Shown here one piece after another: positions 8,369 through 14,867 of a DNA stretch of 44,005 nucleotides; position 1 is the first letter of the stretch; each line of letters starts with the position of its first letter. Origin of the DNA: Clostridia bacterium (GTDB taxonomy: Bacteria; Bacillota; Clostridia; Oscillospirales; QAMX01). The stretch spans positions 1 to 44,005 of the forward strand of contig JAFRWU010000095.1 in the NCBI GenBank assembly GCA_017441705.1, read 5' to 3'. The notes under the pieces are model-generated. The model was not told the DNA's origin. It did not search any database and saw nothing but the letters and a program-made list of their open reading frames with translations. The position numbers were made by a program, and so were the translations under genes.

Positions 8369-9020
8369 ACAAAGAAACGACTATTTGTTTTTGTGTTCGT
8401 GATTATTATTGCTGTTATTTGTACGTCACCTATTACAAATGCAAGCGTAATGGATTATGGCTATAATTTTAGATACGGCCATCTTTCATCTGGAAAGTAT
8501 CTTGCGAAGATCAATTATTCAAGCATTGCTTCCTCGTTATCAAAACAAACAAGCAACAGCAATTTCCCATTGGAACTCCAGCGCATCATCTTATGTTTCA
8601 TTCACCAATTCTTCTATTTCTAATGCAGACATCACTGTGTCAAGCGTTACTTCAACATGGGAACCTGGATCAAGTATATTCGGTATTACTTGCATATATG
8701 ATAATGAATGAAAATGGTATTCTGGAGGGTATTATCAGACGATACTGACACCACAAGCATCTCCCAAACCTGGAGTAAAACGGTATATACAGTTTGCCTC
8801 CATTATGCTTTCTCCTGCATTGACCTCAAGTAGTAGTAGCAATCAAGACCGGACTTTGCGACACGAAATGGGACATGCAATAGCTTTGGGGCATAGCACG
8901 ACGACTAGTGATTTGATGTATCCTACTCCTAAGTATAACCCCGCGAATGGTGTTGTTACAAATCGATACGTTGGCAATTATGAGCGGAATAAGCTGAGTG
9001 CGGATCTGAGCAATTATTGA
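8369..9020 (+). pseudogene. decayed secreted metzincin (matrixin-like) metalloprotease
   Basis: Joined across lesions, this region encodes a signal peptide (KKRLFVFVFVIIIAVIC...TNA), a middle domain with KQATAISHWNSS and TSTWEP, and a zinc-protease site HEMGHAIALGHS followed by the Met-turn SDLMYP. That is the metzincin HExxHxxGxxH plan with alanine in place of the usual glycine. Three defects are visible. The codon at ideal distance from GGAGG (8361-8365) is ACA at 8369, not a start; the first usable start is GTG at 8393. The frame shifts by one near 8528-8545. A TGA stop interrupts the frame at 8709-8711. The stretch is markedly AT-richer than both flanks, suggesting acquisition. An intact protein seems unlikely. 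Confidence 0.75.
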
Positions 9021-9035
9021 TGGTTTCTAATAAAT

Positions 9036-9842
9036 ATGAAAGGACTGAAAGACTTGATAAAAGTGATAAAAGTGATAAAAAATACCCTCGCTCTCTTTCT
9101 TCTCGCTTTTCTGCTCTCTTCCTGCGTAAAGGCAAACCCCGGGACCGACCCGCTGACCGAAACCTTGACCGACCCGGAGCCCGATCCCTTCGCCCCGGTA
9201 TTTGTCTCAAGCCTCTTAGAAAAGACCGACTACGGCTCTTGGGTTCATAAGCACGATCGGGAACAATTGCGGTTTGAACCGTGGGAATTTGACGGGAGAA
9301 GGGATCCGAAGAAGCCGAAGGTCACCTCGGATCATATGGCTTCCACCGGCGGCCCGGGGCTCGATCAATACGTGGCCTATTCCGATCTGATCCTGATCGG
9401 AACCTGTGAGTTTTCCAGCGACAAGCTCGAGACCGAGGTCAAAACCGGCACGCCGGTGGATGATAAGATCAAGGAAGTCACGGGCGGCAGTCTGCCGAAG
9501 TCTTCCAAATATTATCACTATATCAAACCCGAAAAGATCCTGTGGCAGCTCGACGGCTCAAGTGAGCTTTCCGGCCTCGTCCCGGTCTATCAGTTCGCAG
9601 GCGAGATCCAGATCAAGGACGGCGACAGAGTGGCCCTGATTTTGTGCGACCGAGACGAGCTCGGATGGGTCGGCGTCTGCTTCGAGCACGGAAATTTCCT
9701 GGTGAAGGAGGACGGAACCGTCTCTTCCTTCTCGGATTATCTGGACATGAGCAAATACGACGGCATGACCGTGGAGGATTTTGAAGAGCTCCTCCTCGGT
9801 TACATCGAGGAATACCAGTACGCCGTGCCCTATTCCGAATGA
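9036..9842 (+). CDS. putative lipoprotein of unknown function
   Basis: The 268-residue product has a basic N terminus, a hydrophobic stretch and a lipobox LSSC with the cysteine at residue 30, so it should be a membrane-anchored extracytoplasmic lipoprotein. A short acidic, threonine- and proline-rich linker follows, then a mixed alpha/beta domain including YSDLILIGTCEF, YYHYIKPEKILW and DRVALILCD. I do not recognise the family. Three tandem 9-base units (TTG/GTGATAAAA, 9054-9080) encode the LIK-VIK-VIK of the signal peptide. No strong ribosome site precedes ATG 9036; TTG 9054, behind AAAGGA, is a plausible alternative start. It begins 15 bases after the broken protease and may have belonged with it. 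Confidence 0.75.
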   Translation: MKGLKDLIKVIKVIKNTLALFLLAFLLSSCVKANPGTDPLTETLTDPEPDPFAPVFVSSLLEKTDYGSWVHKHDREQLRFEPWEFDGRRDPKKPKVTSDHMASTGGPGLDQYVAYSDLILIGTCEFSSDKLETEVKTGTPVDDKIKEVTGGSLPKSSKYYHYIKPEKILWQLDGSSELSGLVPVYQFAGEIQIKDGDRVALILCDRDELGWVGVCFEHGNFLVKEDGTVSSFSDYLDMSKYDGMTVEDFEELLLGYIEEYQYAVPYSE

Positions 9843-10154
9843 CCCTCCTCTTTATTCATCCCAAGCTTGCTTAGGCACCGTAGGGGCGGATATCATCTGC
9901 CTGCTTCATGCGAAAATATCCATTTGCACAGGCTGGCGAAGGCGTCAGCTCCAAAAAGCAAAGAAAACACGTTTCGTTTGTTCGCAGGGGCCGCCGCCCC
10001 CGGCGGCCCGCAAAGAAGCTCCATGCACGTGCTTCCTCTATGATCTCACCGCAATCATTATTTCTTACCCTCTCCCCATCCACCCGTTTCTCACCGCGAA
10101 AGGCGGTCAGATAAAATCTCATACAAAAAAGAAAAATAAAGGAAGGAAAGCAAC
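9843..10154. other. intergenic region with two hairpins
   Basis: No gene is seen in this 312-base gap. It holds a small hairpin at 9885-9901 (GGCGGAT, ATC loop, ATCTGCC) just after GTAGGGGC, and a stronger GC-rich stem at 9988-10009 (GGGCCGCCG, CCCC loop, CGGCGGCCC) flanked by short TTTG/CAAA pairs. Neither has a T-tract. The last 60 bases are purine-rich and contain the GGAAGGAAAG ribosome site of the next gene. The hairpins look like dispersed intergenic repeats rather than terminators. Confidence 0.5.
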
Positions 10155-11639
10155 ATGAAAAACATCCCCGAAGTGAAGCTCGGTCTGGTGGCGGTCAGCC
10201 GCGACTGCTTCGTCATCACCCTTTCGGAGCGCAGACGCCACGACCTGGCGGAGGCCTTCCGCGCCGCGGGCGGCGAGATCGAAGAGATCATGACCACCGT
10301 GGAAAATGAAAAGGACATGCAGAAGGCCGTGGCGGAGGCCAACGAAAAGGGCGTGAACGCCCTGGTGGTGCTGCTCGGCAACTTCGGTCCCGAGACCCCC
10401 GAAACCCTGATCGCGAAATACTTCCCGGGACCGGCGATGTATATCGCCTCCGCGGAGGAAGGGGACCGGAATCTCTTCGACGACCGCGGCGACGCCTACT
10501 GCGGCATGCTCAACTGCTCCTACAACCTGGGACTGCGGCACATCCGCGCCTTCATCCCGTCCTATCCGGTGGTCACCGCGAAGGAAGGGGCGAAGCTGGT
10601 GGCGGAATTCATCCCCATGGCCACGGCGCTGCTCGGCCTCCAAAGCCTGAAGATCATCACCTTCGGCCCGCGTCCCTACGACTTCTTCGCCTGCAACGCC
10701 CCCATCAAGGCGCTTTACGATCTGGGCGTGGAGATCCAGGAAAACTCCGAACTGGATCTTCTGGTCTCCTACAAGGCGCACAGGGGCGACGATCGTGCGA
10801 AGGCCGTCGCCGCGGAAATGGCGGCGGAGCTCGGCGCGAAGGGCAACACCTGGCCGGATTTCCTGCTGCGCATGGCCGAATATGAGCTGACGCTGCTCGA
10901 CTGGGCGGAGGCGAACAAGGGCGCGAGCAAGTACGTGGTCTTCGCCAACAAGTGCTGGCCCGCCTTCCCGGAGCAGTTCGGCTTTGAACCCTGCTACGTG
11001 AATTCGCATCTGACTTCCAAGGGGATCCCGGTAGCCTGCGAGGTGGATATCTACGGCGCGCTTTCGGAATACATCGGGACCTGCGTCTCGGGCGGGTCGG
11101 TCACGCTGCTCGACATCAACAACTCGGTCCCGCAGAATATCTACGACGAGGACATCAAGGGCAGATTCGATTACGACATCACCGAGACCTTCATGGGCTT
11201 CCACTGCGGCAACACGCCGATGGAGCGCCTCTCCGACGGCAAGCTTTCCTATCAGCTGATCATGCACCGCCTGCTTGAAAAGGGCGATCCGGACTTCACC
11301 CGCGGGACCCTCGGCGGCGACATCGCTCCGGGCGAGATCACCTTCTTCCGCCTCCAGTCGGCGGCCGACACCACCCTGCACGCCTACGTGGCGGAGGGCG
11401 AGGTGCTCCCGGTGCCCACCCGTTCCTTCGGCGGCATCGGCGTTTTCGCCATCCGCGAGATGAAGAGATTCTACCGCCACGTTCTGATCGAGAAGAGATT
11501 CCCGCATCACGGCGCGGTAGCCTTCGGTCATCACGGAAAGATCCTCTTCGATCTCTTCCGGCTTCTGGGCTGCACCGACGTGGAGTACAACCGCCCGAAA
11601 TCCGAAAGATACCCGAGCGAGAACCCCTTCGACCGCTGA
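10155..11639 (+). CDS. L-fucose/L-arabinose isomerase family protein
   Basis: The 494-residue soluble protein belongs to the L-fucose isomerase fold family, whose members interconvert aldoses and ketoses with a Mn2+ ion. The probable metal-binding positions are visible: glutamate in ACEVDIYGAL, aspartate in VTLLDINN and a histidine in HGAVAFGHHG near the C terminus. The N-terminal Rossmann-like domain (KLGLVAVSRDCF) and the FGPRPYDFF segment also fit. It is shorter than classical FucI (about 590 residues) and belongs to the broader fucose-isomerase-like group, so the sugar is unknown. No fucose kinase or dedicated fuculose-phosphate aldolase flanks it. It appears monocistronic, with a good GGAAGGAAAG site and a terminator at 11665-11700. 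Confidence 0.85.
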   Translation: MKNIPEVKLGLVAVSRDCFVITLSERRRHDLAEAFRAAGGEIEEIMTTVENEKDMQKAVAEANEKGVNALVVLLGNFGPETPETLIAKYFPGPAMYIASAEEGDRNLFDDRGDAYCGMLNCSYNLGLRHIRAFIPSYPVVTAKEGAKLVAEFIPMATALLGLQSLKIITFGPRPYDFFACNAPIKALYDLGVEIQENSELDLLVSYKAHRGDDRAKAVAAEMAAELGAKGNTWPDFLLRMAEYELTLLDWAEANKGASKYVVFANKCWPAFPEQFGFEPCYVNSHLTSKGIPVACEVDIYGALSEYIGTCVSGGSVTLLDINNSVPQNIYDEDIKGRFDYDITETFMGFHCGNTPMERLSDGKLSYQLIMHRLLEKGDPDFTRGTLGGDIAPGEITFFRLQSAADTTLHAYVAEGEVLPVPTRSFGGIGVFAIREMKRFYRHVLIEKRFPHHGAVAFGHHGKILFDLFRLLGCTDVEYNRPKSERYPSENPFDR

Positions 11640-11664
11640 TCTCCCCGGCGGTCGCCCTCCTTAT

Positions 11665-11703
11665 CGCGTCCCCGCCTTCCCCGGCGGGGACGCGCCGCTT
11701 TTC
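11665..11703 (+). terminator. terminator after isomerase-like gene
   Basis: A 12-bp stem CGCGTCCCCGCC paired with GGCGGGGACGCG (11665-11694) is followed by CCGCTTTT, a short T-tract. Confidence 0.6.
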
Positions 11704-11737
11704 GGAGAAAAAAGAGGAGAGGATCTCCGAAAAAACC

Positions 11738-11766
11738 TTGACAAGCGCCTCTTCCCGTGATATAGT
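11738..11766 (+). promoter_or_regulatory. strong sigma-A promoter of rpsB-tsf
   Basis: A perfect TTGACA (11738-11743) and TATAGT (11761-11766) are separated by 17 bases. Predicted transcription starts near 11773, leaving an untranslated leader of about 125 bases before rpsB. Confidence 0.88.
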
Positions 11767-11789
11767 TATCGAGTATGTATTACACACAC

Positions 11790-11862
11790 CGCGGATCCGT
11801 GCGCCGAGTGCCGTTTTTCGGCGGCGTTCCTCCTTCCGGGAGGGTCACGGAGCGATTCCGCG
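11790..11862 (+). promoter_or_regulatory. structured rpsB leader (three-way junction candidate)
   Basis: The closing stem pairs CGCGGA (11790-11795) with TCCGCG (11857-11862) and CCGTG (11797-11801) with CACGG (11846-11850). Inside it, one arm pairs CGCC (11802-11805) with GGCG (11823-11826) and GCCG with CGGC around a T5 loop. A second arm pairs CCTC (829-832 of the 11000s) with GAGG (840-843). The position between a strong promoter and rpsB suggests autoregulation by S2, as is known for other ribosomal-protein operons; that function is inference. Confidence 0.5.
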
Positions 11863-11898
11863 CGTGGAGGTAATAACGAATAAGGAGGAAAGAAAAAA

Positions 11899-12663
11899 AT
11901 GGCAGTCATCTCTATGAAGCAGCTCCTCGAAGCGGGCGTCCACTTCGGACACCAGACGAGACGCTGGAACCCCAAAATGGCGAAGTATATCTTCACCGAA
12001 CGCAACGGCATCTATATCATCGACCTGCAGAAGACCGTGAAGAAGCTGGAAGAAGCCTACATGTTCGTGCGTGACATCGCCGCGAACGGCGAATCCATCC
12101 TCTTCGTCGGCACCAAGAAGCAGGCTCAGGACGCCATCCGCGAAGAGGCGGAGCGCTCCGGCATGTTCTACGTGAACGCCAGATGGCTCGGCGGCATGAT
12201 GACCAACTTCACCACCATCCGCGGCCGCGTCGTTCGCCTGAACGAGCTGAAGAGAATGGAATCCGACGGCACCTTCGACATGCTCCCGAAGAAGGAAGTG
12301 GCGAAGCTGACCGGCGAGATCGAAAAGCTTGAAAAGTACCTGGGCGGCATCAAGGAAATGAAGAAGCTGCCCGGCGCCGTGTTCGTCGTCGACCCGCGCA
12401 AGGAAAAGATCGCCATCGCCGAAGCGCGCAAGCTCGGCATCCCGGTGGTCGCCATCGTCGACACCAACTGCGACCCGGACGAAGTCGACTTCGTCATCCC
12501 CGGCAACGACGACGCGATCCGCGCCATCAAACTGATCGCCTCCACCATGGCCAACGCCGTTATCGAAGGCCGTCAGGGCGAACAGACCGAGGAAGCCGCT
12601 CCCGCCGAAAAGAGCGAGGCTCCTGAGGAAGAGACCCCCGCCGAGGAACCCAAGGCCGAGTGA
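11899..12663 (+). CDS. rpsB: 30S ribosomal protein S2
   Basis: Ribosomal protein S2 binds the head-body junction of the small subunit late in assembly. The 254-residue sequence shows the family hallmarks: [22 protein letters not shown] at the start (positions 7-28), the [10 protein letters not shown] segment, and [20 protein letters not shown] with VDTNCDPD. The last 28 residues are a low-complexity acidic tail (alternating Glu, Ala and Pro), an extension often seen in high-GC lineages. AAGGAGG precedes the ATG. It is the first gene of the conserved rpsB-tsf operon, driven from the promoter at 11738 through a folded leader. Confidence 0.98.
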   Translation: MAVISMKQLLEAGVHFGHQTRRWNPKMAKYIFTERNGIYIIDLQKTVKKLEEAYMFVRDIAANGESILFVGTKKQAQDAIREEAERSGMFYVNARWLGGMMTNFTTIRGRVVRLNELKRMESDGTFDMLPKKEVAKLTGEIEKLEKYLGGIKEMKKLPGAVFVVDPRKEKIAIAEARKLGIPVVAIVDTNCDPDEVDFVIPGNDDAIRAIKLIASTMANAVIEGRQGEQTEEAAPAEKSEAPEEETPAEEPKAE

Positions 12664-12701
12664 TCCGGCCCGATTGATTTTACGAAAGGAAGATTTCAGA
12701 T

Positions 12702-13640
12702 ATGGCAGTAGTCATTACGGCAAAACAGGTTCAGGTCCTGCGTGAAATGACCAACGCGGGCATGATGGATTGCAAGAGAGCGCTTGTCGAGGCGGAGGGC
12801 GATTACGACAAGGCGGTCAATATCCTGCGTGAAAAAGGCCTCGCCGCCGCGGCGAAAAAGGCGACCCGCATCGCCGCCGAAGGCATCGTGTATCCGGCGG
12901 TCTACGACGGAGGCAAAAAGGCCGTCATGCTGGAGGTCAACTCCGAAACCGATTTCGTCGCGAAGAACGAAGTGTTCAAGACCTTTGTAAAGGATGTCGC
13001 CGACGTCATCGCGAAGGACGAGCCCAAGGACGTCGACGCCCTTCTGGAATGCAGATTCAACGAAAGCTTCACCGTTTCCGAAGCTCTGAAGGACAAGATC
13101 TTCAAGATCGGCGAGAACCTGAAGCTCCGCCGCTTCGTCGTGTACGACGACGGCTACAACGCCGCTTACGACCACATGCACGGCAAGATCGGCGTCATCG
13201 CCAGCTTCGCCGTCGAAGGCATCGAACCCTCCGAAGCGCTGGATCGCGTCTGCAAGGACGTCTGCATGCAAATCGCTTTCGGTCTGCAGCTCGCCGCCGG
13301 CCGCGGCCTCTACGCCTCCCGCGAAGAAGTGCCCGCCGAAGCCGTCGCCAAGGAAAAGGAATTCCTGATCCAGCAGGCCATGAAAGAGGGCAAGCCCCAG
13401 AACATCGCCGAAAAGATCGTCGCCGGCCGCATCAACAAGTTCTTCCAGGAAGTCTGCGTCGTCGACCAGGCTTTCATCAAGGACGATTCCATCACCACCG
13501 GCAAGTATCTTGAAAACTCCGGCAAGGAGCTGGGCGGCAAGATCAGACTCGTGAAATTCGAAAGCTATGAAAAGGGCGAAGGCCTTGAAAAGAAGCAGGA
13601 CGATTTCGCGGCTGAAGTCGCCAGGATGGTGCAGAAATAA
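12702..13640 (+). CDS. tsf: translation elongation factor Ts
   Basis: EF-Ts is the guanine-nucleotide exchange factor that regenerates EF-Tu-GTP. The 312-residue protein has the N-terminal UBA-like domain with LREMTNAGMMDCKRAL, the core motif EVNSETDFVAKNE that contacts EF-Tu, and the later HGKIGVIASF and IAFGLQLAA segments of the dimerisation core. Length is slightly above the usual 280-310. It lies 38 bases after rpsB with its own GAAAGGA site and ends just before a strong terminator at 13658-13690, so rpsB-tsf is a two-gene operon as in most bacteria. Confidence 0.98.
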   Translation: MAVVITAKQVQVLREMTNAGMMDCKRALVEAEGDYDKAVNILREKGLAAAAKKATRIAAEGIVYPAVYDGGKKAVMLEVNSETDFVAKNEVFKTFVKDVADVIAKDEPKDVDALLECRFNESFTVSEALKDKIFKIGENLKLRRFVVYDDGYNAAYDHMHGKIGVIASFAVEGIEPSEALDRVCKDVCMQIAFGLQLAAGRGLYASREEVPAEAVAKEKEFLIQQAMKEGKPQNIAEKIVAGRINKFFQEVCVVDQAFIKDDSITTGKYLENSGKELGGKIRLVKFESYEKGEGLEKKQDDFAAEVARMVQK

Positions 13641-13657
13641 GATCGCTTCGCAAAACG

Positions 13658-13690
13658 CCGCGGAAGGGATTTCCCTTCCGCGGTTTTTCT
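13658..13690 (+). terminator. terminator of rpsB-tsf
   Basis: A perfect 12-bp stem CCGCGGAAGGGA with a two-base loop and its complement (13658-13683) is followed by TTTTTCTT. Confidence 0.9.
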
Positions 13691-13718
13691 TGCGCTTTAT
13701 TCTCCCGCGTGTTAAAAT
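13690..13718 (+). promoter_or_regulatory. sigma-A-type promoter of the M42 peptidase gene
   Basis: TTGCGC (13690-13695) and TAAAAT (13713-13718) are 17 bases apart, beginning directly in the T-tract of the tsf terminator and 41 bases ahead of the start codon. Confidence 0.65.
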
Positions 13719-13758
13719 GAGTCGAGAAACCGGCAAGCCCGGTCACGGAGGAAACGAC

Positions 13759-14796
13759 ATGTTCTCTTTTGACGAAACCTATACGGTCGAAACCTTCCGC
13801 CGCCTCCTGGCGGTGGACAGCACCACGGGACAGACGAAGGAGATCCAGGAACTGGTCATAAGGCTCCTGGACGAGCTTGGCTGTCCTTACCGGGTCACCC
13901 ACAAGGGCGGCGTCCTCGCCGACCTCGGGGGAGAGGGAAATCCTCTGGCGGTGACGGCGCATCTGGACGACATCGGTCTGATGGTCCGGAAGATCAACCC
14001 CGACGGTTCGCTGAATCTCTGCACGGTGGGCGGACTGTATCCCTTCTACTGCGTCACCGAAAACGTGCGGATCCATACCCGGGACGGCAAGGTCTTTACC
14101 GGCACGATCTGCCGCACGCCGAATTCCATCCACGTCACCGAGGAAGAGCTGCGCGCGACGCCGCCCGATTTCCGCACCAACGTGTGCGTGGTCCTGGACG
14201 AGGACGTGAAGTGCGCGTCCGACGTGCGCGCGCTTGGGATCGAGACGGGAGACGTGATTGCGCTCGACCCGCGTTTCGAGAGGAGGAACGGATATCTCAA
14301 ATCGCGCTTCGTGGACGACAAGGCCCCGGCCGCGGTGCTTTTCGCCGCGATCAAAGCCATAAAGGAATCGGGGACCGTCCTTCCGAGGAAGGTTTACGCC
14401 TACTTCGCCTTTTATGAGGAGATCGGCCACGGCACGACGGTGCTGCCCGAAGACGTGAAGGATATGATCGCCCTGGATATCGCCCCCACCGGACCCGATC
14501 AGAATTCGGATGAAAAGAAAGTATCCGTTTTCGCCAAGGATTCCCGCTTCCCGTATCATTGGGATCTGACAAACGAGATCCGCGAGACTGCGATCGCCGC
14601 CGGCGTCGATTACGTGATGGACGTCTTCACACCTCATTACGGCACCGACTGCGACGGCAGCGTCATGGCCGGATACGATATCCGTCACGCGGCCATCGGC
14701 CCCGGCACCGCCAACAGCCACGGCTACGAGCGGACGCATCTCCTGGGCCTCAAAAACACGTACGACCTGCTTCTGGCCTATCTGCTCAGGGAATGA
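13759..14796 (+). CDS. M42 family metallo-aminopeptidase
   Basis: This 345-residue protein belongs to the M42 (FrvX/TET) co-catalytic zinc aminopeptidases, which form large cytoplasmic cages that degrade peptides. Expected metal and catalytic residues are present: His in VTAHLDDIG, Asp in SRFVDDKAP, the Glu pair in FYEEIGHG, Asp in IALDIAPTGP and His in ANSHGYERTH. The insert domain (VRIHTRDGKVFTG) and GTDCDGSVMA also match. The start at 13759 is chosen because CGGAGGAAACGAC immediately precedes it; the longer frame upstream runs through the tsf terminator. It is monocistronic with its own promoter and a shared terminator at 14816-14852. Confidence 0.92.
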   Translation: MFSFDETYTVETFRRLLAVDSTTGQTKEIQELVIRLLDELGCPYRVTHKGGVLADLGGEGNPLAVTAHLDDIGLMVRKINPDGSLNLCTVGGLYPFYCVTENVRIHTRDGKVFTGTICRTPNSIHVTEEELRATPPDFRTNVCVVLDEDVKCASDVRALGIETGDVIALDPRFERRNGYLKSRFVDDKAPAAVLFAAIKAIKESGTVLPRKVYAYFAFYEEIGHGTTVLPEDVKDMIALDIAPTGPDQNSDEKKVSVFAKDSRFPYHWDLTNEIRETAIAAGVDYVMDVFTPHYGTDCDGSVMAGYDIRHAAIGPGTANSHGYERTHLLGLKNTYDLLLAYLLRE

Positions 14797-14815
14797 TCCC
14801 GCAGAAAGAAACCGA

Positions 14816-14852
14816 CGGCGCGCCGCGATCGGAGATCGCGGCGCGCCGTTTT
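14816..14852. terminator. bidirectional terminator between converging M42 and GH9 genes
   Basis: A perfect 15-bp inverted repeat (CGGCGCGCCGCGATC, loop GGA) is followed by TTTT on the plus strand and by a short mixed T stretch on the minus strand. It lies between the convergent ends of the two genes. Confidence 0.85.
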
Positions 14853-14867
14853 CCTGAGACGATCCTT

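Noticed and set aside
8709..8711. In-frame TGA in the protease as a recoded sense codon
   Set aside because: TGA ends many intact genes here (for example ffs-neighbour recR, galK region genes and dnaJ), and the same gene also has a frameshift and no start codon, so decay is simpler.
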